A stretch of 64,000 nucleotides of DNA from positions 186,001 to 250,000 of the forward strand of contig NZ_JAOCAH010000003.1 of assembly GCF_029839275.1 (NCBI RefSeq), in the 5' to 3' direction. Both the position numbers and the translations under genes were made by a program. Origin of the DNA: Pseudomonas sp. GD03944. GTDB taxonomy: Bacteria > Pseudomonadota > Gammaproteobacteria > Pseudomonadales > Pseudomonadaceae. The notes under the pieces were generated by a model. It saw only the letters and a program-made list of their open reading frames with translations, was not told where the DNA came from and did no database searches. Positions 40,250 through 49,230 of this stretch are shown piece after piece; within the stretch, counting starts at the first letter, position 1, and the number at the start of each line of letters is the position of its first letter.

Positions 40250-42780
40250 CACGCACCCCCGAAGGTCGGCGGGAACAGCACCAGGGAGAAGTAGGTGATC
40301 CACAGCACCACCAGGTTGTACTGCCAGAGCTGCTCGACCACCAGAGGCTCGTAGGGCGACTCGCTGCCGACGTAGCCGTGGTACACGCGCAGCGCCTGCA
40401 GGGCGCTGAGCACCGCCGCCAGCACGCCATGCACCAGGCTGTAGACCAGCATCACCACGATCACCGCGTCATGGGCCGTGGCCCGGGGCGCCAGGTCGCC
40501 GCCGAGCAGCGCCCACAGCAGCAAGGCCGACTGCGCCAGGCCCAGCAACGCCACGCCGCTGAAACAGCGCATCAGCGTGCGCGGTTCGCCCTGGCGCTTG
40601 CGCAGGCGCTTGAGCACCGGGCGCTGCCAGAGCACGGCGGCGGCCAGCAGCACGGCGCTGGCCAGCAGCAGGCGCTGGTCGAACACCGGCGCATCCGGCA
40701 CCAGCCAGTTCGGCGACACCGTCCACAGGTAGAACCAGCCGAACAGCAGCCCCAGGTACAGCGCGCCGTTGGCCAGCAGCGTCACGGCCATGCCCCAGAT
40801 GCCGGGGCCATCGGTGGTGCGCGAGTGCAGCGGCGGCTCGCCCGGCTGGGTACGGGCGTCCGGCGCGGCCTTCGGGTGCGCACCGTTTTCCCAGCTCCAG
40901 CGCAGCAGTACCACCGTTGCCGCCAGGCTGGCCACGGCGGCGAGCCAGTAGACCTTGGTCAGCAGGCTCAAACAGATCACCGCGATGAAGCACGCGGCAA
41001 TGAACGGCAGCCAGCTGTTGCCCGGCAGGTGGATGATCTCCCGGACCTTGCCGGTCAGCGGCTCGACGCCCCAGGTTTCCCGGCGGCCGTGGTCGATCAC
41101 CGTCAGCGCGTGTTCGCCCCGGGCGACGCTGGCCGGCAGGCTTGGGTCATCCCACAGCGGATGACGGCTGGTGATCTTCGCCAGGCTGACGAAGTTGTAC
41201 GGGCTCGGCGGCAGGCTGGTGGCCCACTCGAAGGTGTCGGCGTTCCACGGGTTTTGCGGCGCGGGCTGGCCGAAGCGAAAGTGCAGGGTGATATCCAGCA
41301 GCACCGTGGCGACACCGAAGGCCATGATGAAGCTGCCGATCGACGACACCAGGTTCGGAATGTCCCAGCCCAGCCCTGCCTCGTAGGTGTAGATCCGGCG
41401 CGGCATGCCCATCAGGCCGGTCCAGTGCATGATCAGGAAGGTCAGGTTGAAGCCGATGAATATCAGCCAGAAGCCCCACTTGCCCAGGCGCTCGGAGGGC
41501 ATACGGCCGGAGAAGTGCGGCAGCCAGTAGTAGATGCCGGCCACCAGTGGGAAGAACATGCCGCCGACCAGCACGTAGTGCATGTGCGCGACCACGAAGT
41601 GGGTGTCGTGCACCTGCCAGTCGAACGGCACCAGGGCCAGCATCACGCCGGTCAGGCCGCCGCAGACGAACACGATGAGAAAGCCCACCAGCCACAGCAT
41701 CGGCACGTGGTACACCGGCCGCCCGACCCACAGCGTGGCGATCCAGGCGAACACCTGGATCGCCGTGGGGATTGCCACCAGCATGCTCGCCGCGCTGAAG
41801 AACGCCTGGGCCAGCTGCGGGATGCCCACGGTGAACATGTGGTGCACCCACAGCCCGAAGCTGATGAAACCGGTGGTCAGCACCCCCAGCACCACGGCGC
41901 GGTAGCCCACCAGCGGGCGCTGGCAGAACACCGGCAGCAGGGTCGAGACGATGCCCGCGGCCGGCAGGAAGATGATGTACACCTCGGGGTGGCCGAACAG
42001 CCAGAACAGGTGCTGCCAGAGAAGCGGATCGCCGCCCCGGGCCACCTCGAAGAATGGCATGCCGGCGGCGCGCTCCAGTTCCAGCAGGATGCTGCCGAGG
42101 ATCAGCGGCGGGAAGCCGATCACGATCATCATCGCCATCACCAGGATGTACCAGGCGTAGATCGGCATCTTGTTCAGGGCCATGCCTTCGGCACGGGTGC
42201 GCAGGATCGACACCACCAGCTCGACCCCGGCCGACACGGCGGAAATCTCCACGAAGGTGATGCCCAGCAGCCAGAAATCCGAGTTCGGCCCCGGCGTGTG
42301 GGCCGCGCTGGACAGTGGGGTGTACATGAACCAGCCGGCCTTGGGCGCGATGCCGAGGAACAGGCTGGAGCACAGAATCAGCCCGCCGAACAGGTAGCAC
42401 CAGTAGCCCAGGGCCGACAGCCGGGGGAAGGCCAGGTCGCGGGCGCCGAGCATCTTCGGGATCAGGTAGACCGCCAGCCCTTCCATCATCGGCACGGCGA
42501 ACAGGAACATCATCACCGTGCCGTGCATGGTGAAGATCTGGTTGTACACGTCCGGCTCGAGGAAGTCGTAGCCCGGCATCGCCAGCTGCGTGCGCACCAG
42601 CATCGCCAGCAGGCCGCCGAACAGGAAGAAGCCCAGTCCGGTGAGCATGAAGCGCAGGCCGATGGTGGTGTGGTTGACGATGGTCAGCGCCTTCCAGCCG
42701 CGCGGGTTGCCCCAGACCTCGTTGAACTGGTCGTGCAGTTGATCCGGGTCGGTGGCGTTCTGGCTGTTTTCACGGGTCAC
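40249..42780 (-). CDS. ctaD: Cytochrome c oxidase subunit I fused to subunit III
   Basis: This 843-residue fusion is the catalytic core of a heme-copper oxidase. The subunit I part (about 1-560) has the low-spin heme ligand region FTMHGTVMMF, the CuB/cross-linked Tyr motif FGHPEVYIIFLP, the CuB histidine pair WVHHMF and the heme ligands HFVVAHMHYVLVGG. After a linker with two membrane helices, the C-terminal subunit III-like part (about 650-843) carries GWFYLWTVSPNW and SLVHGVLAAVLSALQALRVY. The GTG start at 42780 overlaps the coxB stop (GTGA). Confidence 0.92.
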   Translation of the reverse strand: MTRENSQNATDPDQLHDQFNEVWGNPRGWKALTIVNHTTIGLRFMLTGLGFFLFGGLLAMLVRTQLAMPGYDFLEPDVYNQIFTMHGTVMMFLFAVPMMEGLAVYLIPKMLGARDLAFPRLSALGYWCYLFGGLILCSSLFLGIAPKAGWFMYTPLSSAAHTPGPNSDFWLLGITFVEISAVSAGVELVVSILRTRAEGMALNKMPIYAWYILVMAMMIVIGFPPLILGSILLELERAAGMPFFEVARGGDPLLWQHLFWLFGHPEVYIIFLPAAGIVSTLLPVFCQRPLVGYRAVVLGVLTTGFISFGLWVHHMFTVGIPQLAQAFFSAASMLVAIPTAIQVFAWIATLWVGRPVYHVPMLWLVGFLIVFVCGGLTGVMLALVPFDWQVHDTHFVVAHMHYVLVGGMFFPLVAGIYYWLPHFSGRMPSERLGKWGFWLIFIGFNLTFLIMHWTGLMGMPRRIYTYEAGLGWDIPNLVSSIGSFIMAFGVATVLLDITLHFRFGQPAPQNPWNADTFEWATSLPPSPYNFVSLAKITSRHPLWDDPSLPASVARGEHALTVIDHGRRETWGVEPLTGKVREIIHLPGNSWLPFIAACFIAVICLSLLTKVYWLAAVASLAATVVLLRWSWENGAHPKAAPDARTQPGEPPLHSRTTDGPGIWGMAVTLLANGALYLGLLFGWFYLWTVSPNWLVPDAPVFDQRLLLASAVLLAAAVLWQRPVLKRLRKRQGEPRTLMRCFSGVALLGLAQSALLLWALLGGDLAPRATAHDAVIVVMLVYSLVHGVLAAVLSALQALRVYHGYVGSESPYEPLVVEQLWQYNLVVLWITYFSLVLFPPTFGGA

Positions 42781-43745
42781 GGGGCAAGGGTCTCCAGCCA
42801 GTCGGCGATGGCGCTTAGGTGGTCGGGGTCGATGTCGCCGGCCAGCGGCATACCATTGCCGGGCTTCAGGCGCTGGTGTTCGTGCAGCCAGCGCAGCAGA
42901 GCGCCGGGCTCGTTGGCCAGCACGCCGGCGCCCAGGTTGGCGCGCGAGCCGATGTCGGTGAGGTCCGGTGCGCGCTCACCGTCGCTGACCCCGGCGACCC
43001 GGTGGCAGTTGCCGCACTGGCTGGCGAAGGTCTCGCCGGCCGGGCCGGGCAGGGCGGCGACCTGGGGCGCGCGGCGGGCCTCCAGCCAGGCGGCGAAGGC
43101 CTCATCGTCATGGGCCCGGACGTCGAGGATCATGTGGCTGTGCTGGGTGCCGCAGAACTCCGAGCACTGGCCGCGGAAGGTGCCCGCCTGGTCGGCCTGC
43201 AGGCGGATGCGGTTGTGCCGGCCGGGGATCATGTCGATCTTGCCGCCCAGGCGCGGCACCCAGAAGGCGTGGATCACGTCGGCGCTGGTGACGTCCAGGT
43301 CCACCGGCCTGCCCACCGGCAGGTGCAACTGGTTGGCGGTGACCACGCCGCTGTCCGGGTAGCGCACCTCCCACCACCACTGGTGGCCGATCACCTCGAT
43401 GCGCAGCGGCTGTTCGCCCACCACCGGCAACGGCAGCATGCGGTGCCCGGCGGGAATGCCGAACGCCAGCAGCAGGCCGATGCTGACGCTGGGCAGGATC
43501 AGCCCGCCGCCGATGATCCAGTGACGGTTGAGCCGCCGCGCCTGCTGCTCGTCGATCTGGCGGGGTTTGCGGCACATGGCGTACAGCCACAGCGCGGTGA
43601 CCACCAGCAGCACCAGGCTGGCGAAACCGAACATGGCCCACCAGATCACCGCCACCTCGCGGGCCATCGGCCCGGCCGGGTCGAGGGCCGACTGCGGGCC
43701 GCTGCAGGCCGTTAATGATGGAACTGCCAGCGCCAGGGTGGTCAA
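42777..43745 (-). CDS. Cytochrome c oxidase subunit II with cytochrome c domain
   Basis: This protein has a lipoprotein-like signal (LALAVPSLTAC), two membrane segments, a CuA domain (HQWWWEVRYPDSG, then GQCSEFCGTQHSHM with the Cys, Cys, His and Met ligands) and a C-terminal cytochrome c domain with CGNCH and a distal Met in NGMPLAGD. It accepts electrons from cytochrome c. The start is doubtful: no ATG or GTG precedes the signal in a sensible place, so the TTG at 43745 is provisional, and basic residues just upstream (AKRSAY) suggest the true start lies further out. The divergent DUF2231 gene begins at 43812. Confidence 0.85.
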   Translation of the reverse strand: MTTLALAVPSLTACSGPQSALDPAGPMAREVAVIWWAMFGFASLVLLVVTALWLYAMCRKPRQIDEQQARRLNRHWIIGGGLILPSVSIGLLLAFGIPAGHRMLPLPVVGEQPLRIEVIGHQWWWEVRYPDSGVVTANQLHLPVGRPVDLDVTSADVIHAFWVPRLGGKIDMIPGRHNRIRLQADQAGTFRGQCSEFCGTQHSHMILDVRAHDDEAFAAWLEARRAPQVAALPGPAGETFASQCGNCHRVAGVSDGERAPDLTDIGSRANLGAGVLANEPGALLRWLHEHQRLKPGNGMPLAGDIDPDHLSAIADWLETLAP

Positions 43746-43811
43746 TTGCAGGTAGGCGCTGCGCTTGGCGGGCGTCGACGTTTTTCCGTTCGCCGAATCA
43801 AGGAGGCCGCG

Positions 43812-44273
43812 ATGGCAAAGGACACTGGATCGATCATGAGCCGCGCGGCAATTGCCGGGCACCCGCTGCACCCGATGATGATCCACTTCCCGGTGGCGGC
43901 GCTGCTGGGCCTGGTCGGCACCGATTTCGCCTACATCCTCACCGGCGATCCGTTCTGGGCGCGGGCCAGCCTGTGGCTGTCCGGCGTCGGCGCCCTGGGC
44001 GGCTGGGTGGCGAGCATTGCCGGCCTGGTCGATCTGCTGAGTGTTCCGCGCATCCGCGAGAAGATCACCGCCTGGTGCCACGCCATCATCGCCGTGATGA
44101 TGCTGTCGCTGGCCAGCCTCAACTGGCTGCTGCATTACCACGGGCAGGAAGACGGCATGGCGCGCTGGTGCCTGTACCTGTCGCTGCTGACCGCAGCCCT
44201 GATCGCCCTGGCCGCCTACCTGGGCGGGCGCCTGGTGTACGAGCACGCCGTGGGCGTGGATGTGGACGGGTGA
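43812..44273 (+). CDS. DUF2231-family membrane protein
   Basis: This 153-residue protein has four predicted membrane segments and the family opening AAIAGHPLHPMMIHFPVAAL, whose histidines could bind heme or metal. Function is unknown. The ATG at 43812 follows AGGAGG. It is divergent from the oxidase operon, and related genes are often near cytochrome c or copper proteins, so a respiratory role is plausible. Confidence 0.85.
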   Translation: MAKDTGSIMSRAAIAGHPLHPMMIHFPVAALLGLVGTDFAYILTGDPFWARASLWLSGVGALGGWVASIAGLVDLLSVPRIREKITAWCHAIIAVMMLSLASLNWLLHYHGQEDGMARWCLYLSLLTAALIALAAYLGGRLVYEHAVGVDVDG

Positions 44274-44316
44274 GCGCTGTGTGATCGGGCCGTTCATGGC
44301 GTGGGGGCATCCTTCA

Positions 44317-44730
44317 TCAGTACGGTTTGGCCAGTACCAGCCACAGGGTCACGGCAATCAGCGCCACCAGCGCCACGCCAATCAGCACGCATTCGCGGCC
44401 GACGCTTCGCTCCGGGGTGCGCTCGATGCGCAGCACCAACACCCCGCATAGCGCATGGCACAGGACCATGCCGGCCACGGCGGTGAGCTTGAAGATCAGC
44501 CAGGCATCGAAGATCGAGTCACGGATGAAGAGCGCGGTGCCCGAGCCGATGGCCAGCAGCGCGGCCGGCGTGGCGATCAGGGTGAACACCAGGCGTGTCA
44601 GGTGGCCGTGGTCGCGGTAGAACAGGGTCTCGCTGCGGCGGGTGCCGGCGGCGATCAGTGCCGGCAGGTAGAGCAGGGCGCCGCACCAGCAGATCAGGGC
44701 CATCAGGTGCAGCAGCTTGAGCAGGGGCAT
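44317..44730 (-). CDS. CopD/HemJ-like membrane protein
   Basis: This 137-residue protein has four predicted membrane segments. Its N terminus (LKLLHLMALICWCGALLYLP) resembles the CopD and HemJ families, with a conserved His and Trp, and a second Lys/His region follows (FKLTAVAGMVLCHAL). HemJ oxidises protoporphyrinogen and CopD-like proteins handle copper; either would suit a neighbour of a heme-copper oxidase. I cannot decide between them from sequence. Confidence 0.75.
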   Translation of the reverse strand: MPLLKLLHLMALICWCGALLYLPALIAAGTRRSETLFYRDHGHLTRLVFTLIATPAALLAIGSGTALFIRDSIFDAWLIFKLTAVAGMVLCHALCGVLVLRIERTPERSVGRECVLIGVALVALIAVTLWLVLAKPY

Positions 44731-44893
44731 GCAGGGTCTCCCTCAGCGGACGCAGCAGGCGCCTCGACGTCGTTGTCGGTTGTCCGTGACGGTTTCTGCG
44801 GCGCCTGGCGTGCAGGCGCTTTCGCACAAACCTAGAGGTGGGACTGCCGAATGCCCCATGGGTTCGCCTCATTTAGCGAAGCGGCGGCAGGCC

Positions 44894-45805
44894 TCAGGAA
44901 GGGCGGCGTGGCAGGGGCGGTGCGCCATCGGCAACCGCCCGCTGCCAGGTGCGGATGCTGGCCTGGACCAGCCAGCAGGCGAGGATGAACGGCATGGTCA
45001 GGGCGGCCAGGCCGAGGGCGGTGAAACCTGGCTGCAGGAGCAATGCCAGGCCGATGCCCAGTGCCGGCGCCCAGGGACTCCGGTGCACCTGGCTCAGGGC
45101 AATGGCGGCCAGGCAGGCGTTGTAGCCGTACAGGCCAGCCAGGGCTGCCTCGGTTGGCCAGCCCAGGCACAGCGCCAGGGCTGTGCCGCCTGTCGAGCCG
45201 AGCAGCGCCCACCCGGCGGCACGGCGGTCGGCCAGCAGCAGGCCGAGCCACAGGCAGGCGCCGGCCAGCGGCGTGTCGAGGAAAATCACCTGGCCGATCC
45301 CACGCAGCAGCGCCAGCAGGATGCCGAGTCCGTCGAGCGGGGTGACGGTCAATGCGCTACTGACAGTGGACATTTCAAGGGGCAGGGCCGGAGCCAGCCC
45401 CATCAGGACCCAGCCCAGGGCCACGAACGGGAAGGTGAAGGCCGGCAGCCACTGGCGCTGGCGCAGGCGCGCCATCCAGTGGCCCAAGGCAAGGCTGGAC
45501 AGCCCGGCGCTGGCGACGATCAGCAGCGCCATGCAGGGCGACCAGGCGAATTGCAGGCTGATCAGCAGGCCGAGCAGGATGCCGTTGTAGCCGTACAGGC
45601 CGCAGGCGATGTCCGCCGCCGGGTAACCCCGCCGATGGGCCGCGAGCATGCTGCTCAGGCCGCCGAGCAGCGCGCCACCGAGCAGCTGCGGTGCGCCGAT
45701 CAGGATCGCCAGTACCACCAGCGCGCCGCAGCCGGCATGGGTCTGCAGGAAGATCTGGCTGAAGCCGTTGAGCAGGGCGCGAAGGCAACGCAGGGCATGA
45801 CGCAT
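44894..45805 (-). CDS. Urea transporter (UT/Yut family)
   Basis: This 303-residue membrane protein shows the two-fold internal symmetry of urea channels, with LYGYNGILLGL in the first half and LYGYNACLAAIAL in the second, each next to an acidic or aromatic pore helix. It should pass urea through the inner membrane. ATG at 45805 is preferred over a GTG three codons upstream. It lies 249 bases beyond pyruvate kinase on the same strand, past a terminator, so it is probably a separate unit. Urea is a product of the purine-degradation genes further right. Confidence 0.88.
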   Translation of the reverse strand: MRHALRCLRALLNGFSQIFLQTHAGCGALVVLAILIGAPQLLGGALLGGLSSMLAAHRRGYPAADIACGLYGYNGILLGLLISLQFAWSPCMALLIVASAGLSSLALGHWMARLRQRQWLPAFTFPFVALGWVLMGLAPALPLEMSTVSSALTVTPLDGLGILLALLRGIGQVIFLDTPLAGACLWLGLLLADRRAAGWALLGSTGGTALALCLGWPTEAALAGLYGYNACLAAIALSQVHRSPWAPALGIGLALLLQPGFTALGLAALTMPFILACWLVQASIRTWQRAVADGAPPLPRRPS

Positions 45806-45972
45806 GGGGCTCACCGAGGGCGAGAAAGGCAGGGGCCTGCCGTGGACGGGTGTCTGTCGTTCAGGGCTGTGGCGGGTTACGGTGCCGGTGCAGCTGTGGT
45901 GTGCCCCGCAACGGTGTTCCGCGCCTGACCCACCCGACGGGCCGTGGACGCGTTGAGACCGTGGCGGCAGGT

Positions 45973-46033
45973 AAAAAAGGCGGGTCTGGCGCCCCGCCGG
46001 GAAAAGACCGGGCGCCGTTCAGAACGGCCGGTC
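45973..46033 (-). terminator. Two-hairpin terminator of the pyruvate kinase transcript
   Basis: Reading the minus strand, a stem GACCGG/CCGGTC with inner arms (46006-46033) is followed by TTTT. A second stem GGCGGG/CCCGCC (45979-45998) is followed by six T residues (45973-45978). Both lie just beyond the pyk stop. Confidence 0.8.
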
Positions 46034-46053
46034 AGGTGCGCCCGGCCCAGGTG

Positions 46054-47469
46054 CTAGCGCAGTGTTTCGATGCGCAGGCTGTTGGTACTGCCGGGTTGCC
46101 CGAACGGCTCGCCAGCGGTGATCACCACGGTGTCGCCGCGCTTGGCCATGCCTTGCGCCTGGGCAATTTCCAGGGCGGTGCTGGTGACTTCCTCGACCTT
46201 GCGCAGGCGTTCGTTGACCACCGAGTAGACGCCCCAGGCCACGCTCAGGCGGCGGGCGGTGTCCAGGCTCGGGGTCAGGTTGAGGATCGGCGACGACGGC
46301 CGCTCGCGGGACGCCCGCAGGCTGGAGGCGCCGGATTCGCTGTAGTTGACCAGGGCGGCTACCGGCAGGATCGAGCTGATGCGGCGGATCGCGCAGCTGA
46401 TGGCGTCCGAGGCGGTGGCTTCGGCCTGGGGCCGGCTGACGTCGAGCTGGGCCTGGTAGTCCGGGCCGCTCTCCACCTGGCGGATGATTTTGCTCATCAT
46501 CTGCACGGCTTCCAGGGGGTAGTCGCCGGAGGCGGTTTCCGCCGACAGCATCACCGCATCGGTGCCCTCGGCCACGGCGTTGGCCACGTCGGTGACTTCG
46601 GCACGGGTCGGCGCCGGGGAGAAACGCATGGATTCCAGCATCTGCGTGGCCACCACCACCGGGCGGCCCAGTTGGCGGCAGGTGCGGATGATGTCCTTCT
46701 GGATGCGCGGCACATTCTCCGCCGGCACTTCCACGCCCAGGTCGCCCCGGGCCACCATGATCGCGTCGCACAGGCGGGCGATTTCCGGCAGGTGCTGCAC
46801 CGCCGAGGGCTTCTCGATCTTGGCCATCAGGAAGGCCTTGCCCTGGATCAGCTCGCGGGCTTCGACGATGTCTTCCGGGCGCTGCACGAACGACAGCGCC
46901 ACCCAATCCACCCCCAGCTCCAGGCCGAACGCCAGGTCGCGGCGGTCCTTCTCGGTCAGCGGCGACAATTGCAGCACCGCCTCCGGTACGTTGACCCCCT
47001 TGCGGTCGGACAGCTCGCCACCGGCGACCACCCGAGTGTCGATGGCCGTGCCGTGCTTGGCGGTCACCTCCAGGCGCAGGCGGCCGTCGTCGAGCAGCAG
47101 GCTCATGCCGGGCTGCAGGGCGTCGATGATTTCCGGGTGGGGCAGGTTGACCCGGCTGGCGTCGCCGGGGGTGCTGTCCAGGTCCAGGCGGAAGGCCTGG
47201 CCACGGCTCAGGTTGACCTTGCCGTCGGCGAACCGGCCGACCCGCAGCTTCGGCCCTTGCAGGTCCATGAGGATGCCGATCGGCGTGTGCAGCTGGCGCT
47301 CCACCTCGCGCACCCATTGGTAGCGCTGGGCGTGGTCGGCGTGCTCACCGTGGCTGAAGTTCAGGCGGAACAGGTTGACCCCGGCTTCCACCAGCTGGCG
47401 GATGCCGTCGATGCCGTCGACAGCCGGGCCGAGGGTGGCGAGGATTTTCACGTTCTTGTCAGGGGTCAT
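46054..47469 (-). CDS. pyk: Pyruvate kinase
   Basis: This 471-residue enzyme makes pyruvate and ATP from phosphoenolpyruvate. The active-site segments are LFRLNFSHG, MDLQGPKLRVG, the catalytic Lys in FLMAKIEKPSA and the metal site MVARGDLGVEV, with MLSAETASGDYP further on. It overlaps the end of the glycerate kinase gene by four bases (ATGA), so it belongs to the glyoxylate-assimilation operon, matching the PykF-type gene in this position in P. aeruginosa, and is the last step of that route. Confidence 0.96.
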   Translation of the reverse strand: MTPDKNVKILATLGPAVDGIDGIRQLVEAGVNLFRLNFSHGEHADHAQRYQWVREVERQLHTPIGILMDLQGPKLRVGRFADGKVNLSRGQAFRLDLDSTPGDASRVNLPHPEIIDALQPGMSLLLDDGRLRLEVTAKHGTAIDTRVVAGGELSDRKGVNVPEAVLQLSPLTEKDRRDLAFGLELGVDWVALSFVQRPEDIVEARELIQGKAFLMAKIEKPSAVQHLPEIARLCDAIMVARGDLGVEVPAENVPRIQKDIIRTCRQLGRPVVVATQMLESMRFSPAPTRAEVTDVANAVAEGTDAVMLSAETASGDYPLEAVQMMSKIIRQVESGPDYQAQLDVSRPQAEATASDAISCAIRRISSILPVAALVNYSESGASSLRASRERPSSPILNLTPSLDTARRLSVAWGVYSVVNERLRKVEEVTSTALEIAQAQGMAKRGDTVVITAGEPFGQPGSTNSLRIETLR

Positions 47470-48740
47470 TTGGCAGTGCTCTCGAGAATCAGAATGGCGC
47501 GGAAGTCGTTGACGTTGGTGCGGGTCGGGCCGGTGACGATCAGCTCGTCCAGCGCGGCGAAGTAGCCGTAGCCGTTGTTGTTGTCCAGCTCATCCCGGGC
47601 GGACAGGCCCTTGATGCCGGCGCGGGCGTGGCTGTAGGGGGTCATGATGGCGCCGGCGTTGTCTTCCGAGCCGTCGATGCCGTCAGTGTCGCCGGCGAGG
47701 GCATAGACCCCGTCCAGGCCCTTGAGGCTGTCGGTGAGGGCCAGCAGGAACTCCGCGTTGCGCCCGCCACGGCCGTCGCCGCGTACGGTCACCGTGGTTT
47801 CACCGCCAGACAGGATCACGCAGGGCGGTGCGATCGGCTGGCCGTGCAGCAGCACCTGGCGGGCGATGCCGGCGTGGACCTTGGCCACGTCCCGGGCTTC
47901 GCCTTCCAGGTCGCCGAGGATCAGCGTAGGGAAGCCGGCGGCGCGGGCCTTCTCGGCTGCCGCGTCGAGGGACTGCTGGGGCGTGGCGATCAGCTGGAAG
48001 TGGCTGCGCGCCAGGCACGGGTCGCCGGGCTTGAGGGTTTCCGAGCGTGGGTCCTGCAGCCAGTCGCGCACGTGGGTCGGGACCTCGATCTGGTAGCGCG
48101 CGAGGATTGCCAGGGCGTCCGCCGAGGTGGTGGGGTCGGCGACGGTGGGGCCGGAGGCGATGACCGTGGCCTCGTCGCCCGGCACGTCGGAAATCGCGTA
48201 GGTGTAGACGCTGGCCGGCCAGCAGGCCTTGGCCAGGCGCCCGCCCTTGATCGCCGAGAGGTGCTTGCGCACGCAGTTCATGTCGTTGATCGAAGCGCCG
48301 GAGCGCAGCAGGGCTTTGTTGATCGCCTGCTTGTCGGCCAGCGAAATGCCCTCGGCGGGCAGGGCAAGCAGGGACGAGCCGCCGCCGGACAGCAGGAAGA
48401 TCACCCGGTCGTCTTCGCGCAGGCCGCTGACCATCTCCAGGACGCGGCGGGCGACGCGCTCGCCGGCGTCGTCGGGGACCGGATGGGCTGCCTCGACCAC
48501 CTCGATCTTCTGGCAGTCGGCGCCATGGCCGTAGCGGGTCACCACCAGGCCGGAGACCTCGCCCTGCCATTCACGCTCGATGACCTCGGCCATCGCCGCC
48601 GCGGCCTTGCCGGCACCGATGACGATCACCCGCCCGCTGCGGTCGGCGGGCAGGTGGTCGGCCAGCACCTGGCGCGGGTGGGCCGCGTCGATGGCGGTGG
48701 CGAACAGGTCGCGAAGCAGGCGTTGCGGATCGAAGGTCAT
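47466..48740 (-). CDS. ttuD: Glycerate 2-kinase (MOFRL family), also called hydroxypyruvate reductase
   Basis: This 424-residue protein has the DUF4147 N-terminal domain (VIVIGAGKAAAAMAEVIE, VILSGGETTVTVRGDGRGGRNAEFLL) and the C-terminal MOFRL region (ALAGDTDGIDGSEDNAGAI). Family members phosphorylate glycerate to 2-phosphoglycerate; some are annotated as hydroxypyruvate reductase. It follows the repeat-rich gap after glxR and overlaps pyk, giving glycerate to pyruvate in one unit. Confidence 0.92.
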   Translation of the reverse strand: MTFDPQRLLRDLFATAIDAAHPRQVLADHLPADRSGRVIVIGAGKAAAAMAEVIEREWQGEVSGLVVTRYGHGADCQKIEVVEAAHPVPDDAGERVARRVLEMVSGLREDDRVIFLLSGGGSSLLALPAEGISLADKQAINKALLRSGASINDMNCVRKHLSAIKGGRLAKACWPASVYTYAISDVPGDEATVIASGPTVADPTTSADALAILARYQIEVPTHVRDWLQDPRSETLKPGDPCLARSHFQLIATPQQSLDAAAEKARAAGFPTLILGDLEGEARDVAKVHAGIARQVLLHGQPIAPPCVILSGGETTVTVRGDGRGGRNAEFLLALTDSLKGLDGVYALAGDTDGIDGSEDNAGAIMTPYSHARAGIKGLSARDELDNNNGYGYFAALDELIVTGPTRTNVNDFRAILILESTAK

Positions 48741-48761
48741 GGCTGTGTTCTCGTTGTTCTT

Positions 48762-48918
48762 AGAGCTTGTTCAACGTCTCGCGAGCTAGAGCCATGCAAG
48801 GCAAAAAACAGGCGAGGTCCGGTCGGAGTCGCGTCCGACTTTACGAGCTGTAAATGAGCAGTCCGAGCCTGTTTTTAACGCGGCAGGGCCGACGCGCAGC
48901 AGACGTTGAACAGGCTCT
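48762..48918. mobile_element. MITE-like element, about 157 bp
   Basis: The element is bounded by terminal inverted repeats GAGCTTGTTCAACGTCT (48763-48779) and AGACGTTGAACAGGCTC (48901-48917), which differ at one position. Inner inverted segments include AAACAGGC facing GCCTGTTT. It has no coding capacity. It lies between ttuD and glxR, 22 bases upstream of the ttuD start. Confidence 0.7.
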
Positions 48919-48926
48919 TGGCGCTG

Positions 48927-48981
48927 GGTCGATTCCATTCCCCAGGCGCCGCCTGGCAGCACCTGGGGAATGGAATCGACC
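48927..48981. repeat. Perfect 20-base inverted repeat
   Basis: GGTCGATTCCATTCCCCAGG (48927-48946) is followed after 15 bases by its exact reverse complement (48962-48981). It sits directly beside the MITE-like element and has no T tract, so it is a strong stem of unknown function. Confidence 0.85.
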
Positions 48982-49091
48982 AACCTGGCAATCGGGCCGT
49001 GACACCTCCTGCCAGGAAGGTCGAAAGGGTTGCCCGCTCCAGGGAGCGGGCGGTGTGCGTGGTGCTCGGCCAGGCCTGTCGGCCTGCCGGT

Positions 49092-49215
49092 GTGACGCGG
49101 AGCGTCACGGGATGCATGCCCACGCGGAGCGTGGGAACGATCAGGCCGGCTGTCTTCCGGATTGCTCGGTGGGAGGGGCTTTAGCCGCGACAGTCGCCGC
49201 TGAAGCGCCTCCCAC
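49092..49215. repeat. REP-like hairpin cluster between glxR and ttuD
   Basis: GTGACGC/GCGTCAC (49092-49108) and CCCACGC/GCGTGGG (49119-49135) are two short stems with GGA loops, related to the repeats at 31519-31780 in opposite orientation. A longer imperfect stem (49169-49215) pairs GTGGGAGGGGCTTTAGCCGC with CCGCTGAAGCGCCTCCCAC. With the MITE and the 20-base stem they fill the 490-base gap, which holds no supported gene. Confidence 0.75.
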
Positions 49216-49230
49216 AGGAGCCGGAAAACG

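Noticed and set aside
40378..43362. 994-codon plus-strand frame opposite the oxidase operon
   Set aside because: It is a His/Arg/Gln-rich antisense shadow across three well-supported oxidase genes.
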